Both the position numbers and the translations under genes were made by a program. Of a stretch of 64,000 nucleotides of DNA, positions 53,149 through 64,000 are shown piece by piece (position 1 is the first letter of the stretch; every line of letters begins with the position of its first letter). This stretch comes from Egicoccus halophilus (GTDB lineage Bacteria; Actinomycetota; Nitriliruptoria; Nitriliruptorales; Nitriliruptoraceae): NCBI RefSeq assembly GCF_004300825.1, contig NZ_CP036250.1:1116001-1180000 (forward strand), given 5' to 3'. Below the pieces are notes generated by a model, which was not told the DNA's origin, made no database searches, and worked only from the letters and a program-made list of their open reading frames with translations.

Positions 53149-55965
53149 TCAGACGAACCGGAACACGGCGCGGTACTGCGTGCCGTCCCGCATCGTCACC
53201 ACCAGCTCACGGCAGGTTCCGACCCACGCCGCCTCGGTCTGCCACAGGTAGTGGTAGACGCCGCGCGCGTTGACCGACAGACCGGTCTTGCCGGGGCTGC
53301 CGGTGGTCACCGGCACGGCACGCGGCGTGACGTGCTCGCCTTGGCTGACGACCTGCCGGGTGTCGCAGTCGACCTGGCGTGAGTACGGCGCGTTGCTCGC
53401 GAACACGTCCAGGCCCTGGTTGCGACCCAGGTCGAAGCGCACCGGCACCGTCGCGCCGGCGTCGCGGTCGTCGAGCGCGGTCGTGGAGACCGGGCTCAGC
53501 AGCGGCCGCAGACAGTCCGGGTGGGTGTCGTACGCCTCGGTGTTGTCGTTGCGGTTGGTCGTGCCCTGCTCGGCGCGGTAGCCGAACCCGCGCCGGGCGA
53601 AGGTCGACCACAGCGTGCAGGCGTTGTCCCCTCCGGTCAGTAGTTCGTCGGCGACGATGATGGCGTCGCGCACGTCGAGCAGACCCGGGTTGCAGCCCTG
53701 GATCTTGAGCCCGTCCATCACCAGCTGCAGCGACAGGTTGTTGCCGCCGGTCGACCAGTCGTCGTACAGGTTCGGGTTGAACCCGTGCACGTCGATCAGG
53801 TCCCAGGTCAGGTCCCACATCACCGCGGCGAACCCGTGACCGATGCCGTGGGGCGCCGAGAGCGACCCGCCGTTCAGCCAGCCACCGCTCTTGATGCTGT
53901 CGTAGGTGAACGGCTGGATCTCCATGTTGCGCGAGTAGGGACGTGGCCGCAGCCCGGCACCGTCGGCCCGCGGCGGCTGGAACACCACGTACGGGAAGAT
54001 CCCGCGCGGGCCCTCGGGGTCGTCGAGTTCGGCGTCGAGCAGCGCGACCAGCGCGAAGAAGTCGCTCCAGCCCTCGCCGGCCTGTTCGTTGCCGCTCAGG
54101 CAGTTCACGCCGGGCCCGCCGGTCAGGCGCAGCGACACGCCGTGGCCGTACTCGTGGATGATGGTCGCGACGTCGAGGTCACCGACCCGCATCGGTGGGC
54201 GGTCGAGGTTGCGGTGCACCGAGCCGGCCACCGGACCGTCGGCGAGCGCGGCCTTGATGGTGGCACCGTCGTTGGCCCCGACGCGGATCGCCGGGATGTT
54301 CACGCGCGGGTTCATCGACCCGGTCATCAGCGCCGGCGTCGCCGCGGTGTGCACGACGACCACCGCCGCGGCACCCGCCGACTCGGCGTTGCGGGCCTGG
54401 GTGTGGTTGGTGCAGGCCGTGGTGGTGTCGACCACGGCGATGGCGCCCGCCGGCAACGTGTACGGCTGGCAGCCGTCGTTGGGTGCGCCGACGCCGTCGT
54501 CGACGAGGTGGAGCGCCCCGGCGGTGCCGGTCGAGGTCGGCGCCGGCGTGAACCGGGCGTACTGGGCGAGGTAGGTGCCCGCGGCCGGTCCGGCGTCGAT
54601 CGTCACCGCGTTGGGCAGCCCCGACCCGAACTCGATCATGGTCTGCATCCGAGGCCGTCCACCGTCGGCGGCCGGGGTGGAGAAGTTGGCGTTGTTCTGG
54701 CCGGAGCCGTCCATGCCCTCGCAGCGCACGTCGTCGCCGCCGACGCCGCCACGGCCGTAGTTGTTGACCTGGAAGTTGCCGGCCGGCTCGTCGAAGCCGT
54801 ACAGATGGAACAGGTCGTGGCTGACGTTGCACCACCAGAACAGGTTGGTGAGCGCCGCCTCGGTGGCGTTCTGCGGGTGCTCGCCGAGGTCGATCGGGTC
54901 GTCGAACGTCAGACCCGGCCCACCGTCGGGCTCGCTGCCCGGGTCGGGCTGGTTGTCGGCGTCGCGGTCGGTGTAGGCGTGCACGTTGTTGCCGCGGGTG
55001 ATGGTGTAGTCCGGCTCGGGCGTGCCCGACACGTCGTGCCACCCGAACGGGGACGCGGTGCCGTCGGCCGGCTCGGTCGACACGACACGGTCGCCGTCGT
55101 CGGGGCTCTCGCCGGGGAAGATCCGGTAGGACGACCCGTCACGGACGGGGTCGCCGGACACGAACGTGGTCGCCCCCGGGCGGTGGCCGGCGGACAGGCG
55201 CGCCGCCGCTGCCGCGGTCTGGTCGGCTGGCTGCTGCAGGCGGTCGGCCAGCTCGTGCTCGTCGTGGACGACGGTCCAGTCGTCGACGTCGAGCAGGTCA
55301 CCGGTCGCGGCGTCGACGGTGGCGTTCCACAGGTGGACGTCGGTGGCGTCGTCGATCACGACCTGCCAGGCCGGACGCAGGCCCTGCTCGGTCGGGTGCC
55401 AGCCGCGCCGCGCCGTGATCGGTTCGTCGGAGATGCCGCCGTCGGTGAGGACCACCTCGGGCGTGTCGCCGCTACGGCGCCGCTGCAGCGTGCGCAGGCC
55501 CTCGGGCTCGTCGAGATCCAGGGCGTCGGCGGCCGCCTCGACGGCCTCCGGGGCGTCGAGGCCGGCGGCGCCCCCCGGCGCCGGGTGCAGCCCGCTGACC
55601 GACGTCCCACCGACGTAGGCCACGGCGCCGTCGGCCGCGATCGTCACGGTCGTGTCGGCGCCGAACACCTCGAGGCCCTGGTGCTGCTGGTTGAGGTTGA
55701 CGTGCGTCGCACCGTTCGCGGCACTGGTGAAGCTCGAGCGGACGGTCAGTTCGGTCAGGTCGGCGGCGGTGAGGCCATAGGTGGCCGCCTCGCGCCGGAG
55801 GTGCTCGATCGCGATGTCGTCCGGGTCGCCGGTGTTGGGTCCGGTGAGGAACGACGTCGCCGGTGACGGGTCCGTCGCCGGGGATGCCGTGACGGGCATC
55901 GCCGTCAAGGGGGAGATGGCCAGGGTGAGCCCGGCCACCAGCCAGTACGGCCGCTTGTGTCGCAT
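53149..55965 (-). CDS. secreted M36 (fungalysin-type) metalloprotease with PA domain
   Basis: 938 residues from ATG 55965. The signal peptide (MRHKRPYWLVAGLTLAISPL) is followed by an FTP propeptide (about 45-210, LNQQHQGLEVFGADTTVTI). The M36 catalytic domain has zinc site IIHEYGHGVSLRLTGG (His604) and third ligand NEQAGEGWSDFFAL. A protease-associated insert precedes the zinc site (AGAIAVVDTTTACTNHTQAR). The C-terminal beta domain has GLDVFASNAPYSRQVD. It degrades extracellular proteins. Convergent with the mannanase, so it is separately transcribed. Confidence 0.93.
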   Translation of the reverse strand: MRHKRPYWLVAGLTLAISPLTAMPVTASPATDPSPATSFLTGPNTGDPDDIAIEHLRREAATYGLTAADLTELTVRSSFTSAANGATHVNLNQQHQGLEVFGADTTVTIAADGAVAYVGGTSVSGLHPAPGGAAGLDAPEAVEAAADALDLDEPEGLRTLQRRRSGDTPEVVLTDGGISDEPITARRGWHPTEQGLRPAWQVVIDDATDVHLWNATVDAATGDLLDVDDWTVVHDEHELADRLQQPADQTAAAAARLSAGHRPGATTFVSGDPVRDGSSYRIFPGESPDDGDRVVSTEPADGTASPFGWHDVSGTPEPDYTITRGNNVHAYTDRDADNQPDPGSEPDGGPGLTFDDPIDLGEHPQNATEAALTNLFWWCNVSHDLFHLYGFDEPAGNFQVNNYGRGGVGGDDVRCEGMDGSGQNNANFSTPAADGGRPRMQTMIEFGSGLPNAVTIDAGPAAGTYLAQYARFTPAPTSTGTAGALHLVDDGVGAPNDGCQPYTLPAGAIAVVDTTTACTNHTQARNAESAGAAAVVVVHTAATPALMTGSMNPRVNIPAIRVGANDGATIKAALADGPVAGSVHRNLDRPPMRVGDLDVATIIHEYGHGVSLRLTGGPGVNCLSGNEQAGEGWSDFFALVALLDAELDDPEGPRGIFPYVVFQPPRADGAGLRPRPYSRNMEIQPFTYDSIKSGGWLNGGSLSAPHGIGHGFAAVMWDLTWDLIDVHGFNPNLYDDWSTGGNNLSLQLVMDGLKIQGCNPGLLDVRDAIIVADELLTGGDNACTLWSTFARRGFGYRAEQGTTNRNDNTEAYDTHPDCLRPLLSPVSTTALDDRDAGATVPVRFDLGRNQGLDVFASNAPYSRQVDCDTRQVVSQGEHVTPRAVPVTTGSPGKTGLSVNARGVYHYLWQTEAAWVGTCRELVVTMRDGTQYRAVFRFV

Positions 55966-56246
55966 GGGCAGGTGCCTTCTCTCGCGGCCGTCTCTCCGAC
56001 CGCCTCGTGGGCCCACCGGGCACTCCCGACCGGTGGTCCCGAGCGACCGTCGGGGACGGCCGCGCTGGCGGGGCGTCGGCCGGGCTCTCCCCCCAGCTCA
56101 TCCCCAGGAAGGCGTAGTTCTTCCGGACGGGGCCGGTGTCGTCAACTGCCCTGTCCGAGTTGTCCGGACCCCGGACGCGCAGCGCACGACCGAACCGCAC
56201 CGGAACGCCGCCGGTGCGCCGTCCCGCGCTTGGACCGCCTGGCGGG

Positions 56247-58217
56247 TCAGTCGCGCGGGGTCCGGCCCGCGGCCTGCGAGCGACCGTGGGACATGGCGGT
56301 GTTCACCGCCTGCACGGTCGGGTGCTCCGGCAGGTCCTCGAGGCGCACCGGCAGGGGCAGTGCCCAGTTCTCCGGCCGGGCGGTGCGGTCCGTGCCCGGC
56401 ACGTTGGGGCGGTGGGGCGCGGCGACCGCGTCGTCGAGCTGCGCCAGCACGAGCTGGTTGGGGGCGGACGCCAGATGACGGTGCAGCGCCACCACGGCCT
56501 CGGCGGCGGAGGCGTCCGCGGGCACGCCCGTCGCCTCGACGATGCGCTCGCGCAGGGTCGCGTGCCATTCCTCGTCGGGTTCGTGCCCCAGTGCGGCCTG
56601 CATGCGGGCGTCATCGCCGCTCCACACGCCCGCCACCGTCGGCAGGTCGTGCGTCGACACCGACGCGAGCGCCTTCTCGCTCCAGTCCTCGAGCGGGTCC
56701 TGTTCGAACCACCACACCTGGTAGCGCAGCACGTCGCGGTCGTCGAGCTCCTCGCGGACCCCCTCGGGGACGGTGCCGAGGTCCTCGCCGACCACGAAGG
56801 CGCCGGCGCGCTGCGACTCGAGCGCGAGGATGTCGAACAGGTCGTCGGTCGGCATCTTGACGTAGGCGCCGTCCGCGGCGGTGCCCTCCGGGGGGATCCA
56901 GAACATCCGGAACAGGCCCAGGACGTGGTCGATCCGCAGACCGCCGACGTGCCGCAGCGCCGCCCGGACGATGTCGATGAACGGTTCGTAGCGGGCAGCC
57001 TCGAGCTTCCAGGGCACGAACGCCGGCAGCGTCCAGTTCTGTCCCTGGGGGCCGAGCTCGTCGGGCGGCGCGCCGACGCTCACACCGGTCGCGAGCACGT
57101 CCTGCCACGCCCAGGCGTCGGCGCCGTCGGGGTCGGCACCGATGGGCAGGTCCCCGAGCAACGCGAGCGGCGCACCGGCGGAGCGCAGCTGCTCGTCGCA
57201 CAACCACTGCAGCCAGCAGTGGAAGCGGACCCGGTCGGCGTGCTCCCGGGAGAACGTGCCGACCGCCTCGTTGGCGGGGTGCCGGTGCTCGGCCGGCCAC
57301 TGGCGCCAGCCGGTCCCGTGGTGCTCCGCGAGCGCACAGAAGGTGGCGAAGACCGCCAGGGCCTCGCCGCGTTGTTGGGCGAAGCGCAGGAACTCGTCCT
57401 CGTCCCCGCACCCGTCACCCTCGCGCCACAACCGCTCGAGCACCTCCAGCTTGGCGGCCATCACCCGGTCGCGGTCGATGGGCCGGTCGTCGGTGAGGGC
57501 GCGCCCGTCGTCCGCGAGCCGGTCGAAGCCCTCGAGGTCGCTCGCCCCGGGCACCTCGTCGAGGCGCAGGTAGATCGGGTCGAGGAACCGGCGGGAGGTG
57601 GGGTAGTACGGGCTCGTCTCGCGCGGGGCGACGGGCGTCACCGCGTCGAGCGGGTTGATCAGCATCGTCGAGGCGCCGAGGTCGGCCGACCAGCTGGCGA
57701 GGTGGCGCAGGTCGGCGAAGTCACCGATGCCCCAACTGCCGGCGGACCGCGCGGCGTACAACTGCACCGACCAGCCCCAACCGACCAGGTCGTCGGGCAG
57801 GTGGCAGCGGCCGGGGCTGACGATGAGTCGCCGCGGCGTGTCCCGGCCCTCGACCACGAGGTCGTGGTAGCCCGTCGGGACGTCGTCGGGGACGCTGCCC
57901 TCGAGCGTTCGCTGCGTGCCGTCCTCCAGGCGCAGTTCCACGGCGCCGGGCACGGACACCGTCTCGCCCACGCGCACGACCAGGACCGCGTCGACCTGCG
58001 GCGGTCGGTCCTCGGCCGGGTCGCCGCCCATGGCCCGGACCAGCGCGTCACGCGTCTCGGCCGGGACCTCGGCCCAGGCGCCGAACGCGTCCTCGTACGC
58101 GGTCACGATGCCCCAGCCGTCGGGCTCGACGGAACGGCCGCCGGTGCGACGCCGCTCCTCGTCGGTGCGGCGCTGCGGGCCGGGGTGCTCCACGTCGTCT
58201 CGGGCGGCATCGGCCAT
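56247..58217 (-). CDS. malQ: 4-alpha-glucanotransferase (amylomaltase)
   Basis: 656 residues from ATG 58217, whose A is shared with the treY stop (TGATG). GH77 motifs are seen: QLYAARSAGSWGIGDFADL, SPYYPTSRRFLDPIYL, VGGLRIDHVLGLFRMF (nucleophile Asp), VVGEDLGTVPEG (acid/base Glu) and STHDLPTVAG. It transfers glucan segments between maltodextrins. It is the last gene of the treZ-glgX-treY-malQ operon and would recycle oligosaccharides left after trehalose release. Confidence 0.93.
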   Translation of the reverse strand: MADAARDDVEHPGPQRRTDEERRRTGGRSVEPDGWGIVTAYEDAFGAWAEVPAETRDALVRAMGGDPAEDRPPQVDAVLVVRVGETVSVPGAVELRLEDGTQRTLEGSVPDDVPTGYHDLVVEGRDTPRRLIVSPGRCHLPDDLVGWGWSVQLYAARSAGSWGIGDFADLRHLASWSADLGASTMLINPLDAVTPVAPRETSPYYPTSRRFLDPIYLRLDEVPGASDLEGFDRLADDGRALTDDRPIDRDRVMAAKLEVLERLWREGDGCGDEDEFLRFAQQRGEALAVFATFCALAEHHGTGWRQWPAEHRHPANEAVGTFSREHADRVRFHCWLQWLCDEQLRSAGAPLALLGDLPIGADPDGADAWAWQDVLATGVSVGAPPDELGPQGQNWTLPAFVPWKLEAARYEPFIDIVRAALRHVGGLRIDHVLGLFRMFWIPPEGTAADGAYVKMPTDDLFDILALESQRAGAFVVGEDLGTVPEGVREELDDRDVLRYQVWWFEQDPLEDWSEKALASVSTHDLPTVAGVWSGDDARMQAALGHEPDEEWHATLRERIVEATGVPADASAAEAVVALHRHLASAPNQLVLAQLDDAVAAPHRPNVPGTDRTARPENWALPLPVRLEDLPEHPTVQAVNTAMSHGRSQAAGRTPRD

Positions 58218-60756
58218 CAGGCGTCCTCGTCTCGGACCAGCAGGGCGACCGGGAAGGCGGTCAGGATCTCGGCCAGGGCGACCGGGCGGCCGCCGTCGAC
58301 GACCTGGCCGGTCAGGCGGCAGCGCCAGGTGCCGGTCGGCAGTGTCAGCGACGTCCCCTGCCAGTCCCAGTTCTCGAACCGGCCCCCGAGCCCCATCACC
58401 AGACGGGGTGCGACGGTCGCGACCCGACCGGCGCGCAGGAAGGCCACCACGTGCCGGTCGCGCGGACCGTCGGCCCACAACGGGGCGTAGTCGCCGTCGG
58501 CACCGAACACCGCCGGCTGCTCGCGTCGGAGTCGCAGCGCCACGTGGGTGACCCACAGCTTCGCGGCGCCCTCGTCCATCCGGCTCAACAGCTCCACCGG
58601 ATGCGCGTCCGCCTGCAGTTCCTTGAGCAGCTCCCGGTGACCGTCGAAGTCCACCGGACGGCGGTTGTCCGGGTCGACCAGCGACAGGTCCCAGCGCTCG
58701 GTGCCCTGGTAGACGTCCGGGATGCCCGGGGAGGTCAGCTTGAGCAGCGTCTGCGACAGGGAGGTCAGCCGGCCGGCGGGACGCACCCGCTCGAGCAGCG
58801 TGTCGAGCGCGGTCGTCACCTCGTCGTCGTCGAGCAGCCCCCGGACGTACGCCTCGAGGTCCGCCTCGTAGGCGGCGTCGGTCTCGATCCAGTCCGTGTA
58901 CTGCTTGCCCTCACGGGCGGCCTTGTGCAGATAGGTGACCGCACGCTCGGCGGTGATCGGCCAGGCGCCCAACAGGGTCTGCAGGGTGAGGTACTCGTGG
59001 ACCGCAGCCGGGCCACGTGCACCGCGGTGCCGTTCGGTGAGGGTGAACCACTCCTCGACCGCACGCACCCACAGGTCGGGCACCTCGGAGAGGACCGCCA
59101 GTCGTGCGCGCACGTCCTCGCTGCGCTTGGTGTCGTGCGTCGACGTGGACAGCATGCTGGTGGGCCAGTCACGCTGGCGTCGTCGGTTGGCCTCGTGGAA
59201 CGCGGCCAGTTCGGTGCCGAGCGAGCTCGGGTCACCACCGACCTCGTTGACCGCCGCGAAGCGCAGGTAGCGGTAGAAGACGGTGTCCTCGACGCCCTTG
59301 GCCATCGCCGGGCCGGTGAGCTGCTGGAAGCGCATGACGAACTCGGTGGTCCCGACCCCGACCTGGTCGAGCAGCAGCACCTCCTCGAGCAGGTCCAGCG
59401 CCTCGTCGAGTTCCGGGTGCCCGGCGCGTGCCCGCGCGACCGCGGCCCGCACGTAGCGGCGATCGAGGTCCGCGACCGAGGCGAGCTCGGCGCGGACGTA
59501 GGTGCGGTAGACCGGGAAGGCGACCACGACCGCACGCAGGGCCGCGGACAGCTCGTCGGGCTCGGCGACCACGCCGGCCTGGCGGGCCAGGTCGGCGAAG
59601 GCGGTGCACAGGCCGTCGAACTCGGCGACGAGCAGGTGATCGAGGACCCGGTGCTTGGCGCGCTGCACGATCGCGGCGTACTCGGTCGCCTCGAGGTCGC
59701 CGTCGCGGGCCGCGAGCCGGCCGTAGAGCTCGTCGAGCACCTCGGCGGCGCCCGGCTCGACGAACAGGCCGAGCACCGCGTTGGCGAACTCGTACCCGGT
59801 GGTGCCGTCCACGGGCCAGTCGGCGCGCAGCGGCTCGTCGGCCTCGAGGATCTTCTCGACCACGATCCAGGCGTCTGGCGCGGCCTCGCGCAGCTGGGCG
59901 AAGTAGCCCAGCGGGTCGTACAGGCCGTCGGGATGGTCGATGCGCAGCCCGGTCACGATGCCGTCGGCGATCAGCTCCAGGGCCCGGCGATGGGCGTCGT
60001 CGAAGACCTGGGGGTCCTCGACCCGCAGACCACCGAGCGTGGTGATGTCGAAGAAGCGGCGGTAGTTGAGCTCGCGGTTGGCCCGCTGCCAGTGCACCAG
60101 TCGGTAGTGCTGCTGCCCGAGCAGGGAGAACAGCCGCCCCCGGTCGCGATCGAAGGCGGCCAGGGTGCCCGCGACGTCGGCCGGGTCGTGACCGACCGCC
60201 GCGAGCGAACCGGGGCGGACCGGCCAGGCGTGCTCGTGGTAGACGACCTGATAGCCGTCCTCGGGGTCGTCGCCGGCCGGCTCGTGGGACAGACGCAGGT
60301 CGTCGGCCTCGGTGAGCTCCACCTCGAGCGGCTGACCGAGGTGGGGGACGAGCACCTGTGGCGGGCCGTCGCCGCGTCGCTGCCATCGGATGTCGAAGTG
60401 GTCGGCGTAGCGGCTGTCGGGACCGTGGCGCAGCACGTCCACCCACCACGGGTTGGCCGGGCTGACCAACCCGACGTGGTTGGGGACCAGGTCGAGCACC
60501 AGGTGCAGGCCGTGGGACCGGCACGCGTCGGCGAGACGCGCGAAGCCGGCGTCGCCGCCGAGCTCGTCGCTGAGCCGGCCGGGGTCGACCACGTCGTAGC
60601 CGTGGGTGCTGCCGGGTGCCGCCTGCAGCGACGGGGACAGGTAGAGGTGCGACACCCCGAGCTCGGCGAGGTAGGGCACCTCGTCGGCTGCCGCGGTGAA
60701 CGGGAAGCCGGCATGGAGTTGCAGCCGGTAGGTGCCGGTCGGAACGTGCCGCCCGC

Positions 60757-60760
<4 letters not shown>
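58217..60760 (-). CDS. treY: maltooligosyl trehalose synthase
   Basis: 847 residues from GTG 60760, overlapping the glgX stop (GTGA). The start [18 protein letters not shown] fits the family, followed by [43 protein letters not shown] (nucleophile region), [12 protein letters not shown] and [17 protein letters not shown]. It isomerises the reducing-end alpha-1,4 bond of maltodextrins to alpha-1,1. Partner TreZ is encoded upstream in the same operon. Cytoplasmic. Confidence 0.95.
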
Positions 60761-62868
<2,108 letters not shown>

Positions 62869-63067
62869 GCGGTCGTCCTCACCATCGATCGCACCGTGGA
62901 ATCACGGAACGCGTCGTCGTCCGACGACGTCAAGCATCTTGACGGGTGCCGGCACGCCGGGACGCCCGGGAAGGCCGCCGAACGTCCATCCGCCCGCCGT
63001 GCCGGTCCGTACGTCCGGGCGCTCCGGCCGGTGCCCAGCGCCGGGCGACGGCCCTCGTGCCCGGTGT

Positions 63068-64000
63068 TCAGGCCCGACGCAGCAGTGCGGTGGCCGTACC
63101 GGGCAGGTGCAGCACACCGTCGCGCACCACGACCCCACCGGGACCGTCGAAACGGGTCTCGGCGGTGTCGAGCACCAGTTCCCACGCCGCGTCGGGCGGC
63201 AGGGGGACCTCGACGGCGTCGTCGCCGGCGTGCACGACGACCATCACGTCGTCGGCCGGGACCGACGCACGGCCGCGTCGCCAGGACAGCGTCTGTGCCG
63301 CGTGCAGTGTCGAGGTGGCCTCGTCGGCGTCGGGCGCGGTCAGCGCCGGAAGCTCCCGCCGCAACCGCAGCAGCTCGCGGTACAGCGCCAGGACGGTCGC
63401 GTGCCCGTCGGCGTCGCGCCGCGACCAGTCGAGCCGGCTGCGCTCGAAGGTCTCGGTCGCCTGCGGGTCGGGTGCCTCGCCCTGGTCGGCGAAGTAGGCG
63501 AACTCGCGGCGCCGGCCGGTGCGGACCGCCTCGACCAGCTCCGGGTCGGTGTGCGACACGAAGTACTGGAACGGGGCGGTCTCGGCGTACTCCTGCCCCA
63601 TCCACAGCATCGGGGTGAACGGCGCGAGCAGCAGCGCGCCGGCGGACGCCCGCAGTTGCCCGGGCTCGAGCAGGTGGCTCTGGCGCTCACCGAGCATGCG
63701 GTTGCCGACCTGGTCGTGGTTCTGCGTGCACGCGACGAAGCGGAAGTAGGGGACGTCGCGCCCGGAGCGCCCGACGGTGCGCTGCCGGTGCGGTGAGTAG
63801 CGGCCGGCCATCACGTAGCGGTCGCGCAGGGCGCGTTGCAGGTCGACCAGGCCGTCGAAGTCCTCGTAGTAGCCGGTCTGTTCGCCGGTGAAGGCGACGT
63901 GCAGGGCGTGGTGGACGTCGTCGAGCCACTGCCCGTCGAGACCGTGACCGCCGAGGTCGGGGGAGCGGACCAGGCGTGGGTCGGCGAGGTCGGACTCGGC
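63068..64000 (-). CDS. treZ: malto-oligosyltrehalose trehalohydrolase, 5' part outside window
   Basis: The C-terminal ~310 residues are present, open to the window edge. The edge region reads SPDLGGHGLDGQWLDDVHHA followed by HVAFTGEQTGYYEDF, a TreZ signature. Then come VACTQNHDQVGNRMLGERQS, MLWMGQEYAETAPFQYFVSH and a C-terminal beta domain. It releases trehalose from maltooligosyl trehalose made by TreY. It is separated from glgX by about 200 bp with nothing recognisable. Confidence 0.93.
   Translation of the reverse strand, partial: AESDLADPRLVRSPDLGGHGLDGQWLDDVHHALHVAFTGEQTGYYEDFDGLVDLQRALRDRYVMAGRYSPHRQRTVGRSGRDVPYFRFVACTQNHDQVGNRMLGERQSHLLEPGQLRASAGALLLAPFTPMLWMGQEYAETAPFQYFVSHTDPELVEAVRTGRRREFAYFADQGEAPDPQATETFERSRLDWSRRDADGHATVLALYRELLRLRRELPALTAPDADEATSTLHAAQTLSWRRGRASVPADDVMVVVHAGDDAVEVPLPPDAAWELVLDTAETRFDGPGGVVVRDGVLHLPGTATALLRRA

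Overview
The window is high-GC DNA with dense, overlapping, often GTG-started genes. I read it as a chromosomal segment of an actinobacterium. The smpB-ssrA pair, S-layer-homology (SLH) and gas-vesicle-type genes, an actinobacterial-style oligosaccharide ABC/LacI locus and a glycogen-to-trehalose operon fit that. A deep-branching lineage such as Nitriliruptoria is possible but is only inference.

Layout. 1-2046: end of an M23 peptidase gene, smpB, and tmRNA (ssrA) with tag AKDTDLALAA. 2044-24341: a genomic island of about 22 kb that begins exactly at the 3' end of ssrA and is bounded by two 241-bp direct repeats differing at one base. It carries a three-gene recombinase/transposase module whose transposase gene is broken by an IS3-type and an IS21-type element, both with identifiable ends and target duplications. 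It also carries a seven-gene type I restriction-modification operon (hsdM, hsdS, GIY-YIG/RAMA protein, unknown, hsdR, HhH-like protein, unknown), a DUF433/PIN-like toxin-antitoxin pair and a divergent uracil-DNA-glycosylase-like gene. Part of the boundary repeat recurs, diverged, at 26319-26449. It looks like a multicopy noncoding element ending in an intrinsic terminator.

24602-29379: an SLH surface protein, then a small operon of gas-vesicle-family genes (GvpA/J with zinc ribbon, GvpJ fused to PH/GRAM-like domains, GvpK, GvpF/L). No GvpN or GvpG is visible beside it. 29741-38098: a repeat-rich acidic lipoprotein, inositol-monophosphatase-like enzyme, desaturase, a coupled TetR/aminotransferase/omega-amidase-like operon, ATP-grasp protein, TIGR01777 oxidoreductase and a GT4 glycosyltransferase.

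38132-53023: a beta-mannan/galactomannan utilisation locus. It has a LacI regulator, a GH36 alpha-galactosidase, a family-5 substrate-binding protein with two permeases and two ATPases, a GH1 beta-glucosidase, a GH2 beta-mannosidase and a secreted GH5 mannanase. LacI-type operator-like palindromes overlap the -10 boxes of both the lacI and the transporter promoter. The mannanase would cut polymer outside, the transporter would import oligosaccharides, and the three intracellular glycosidases would finish hydrolysis.

53149-64000: a secreted M36 metalloprotease and, on the minus strand, treZ (cut by the window end), glgX, treY and malQ. These are the enzymes that convert alpha-glucans to trehalose and recycle maltodextrins.
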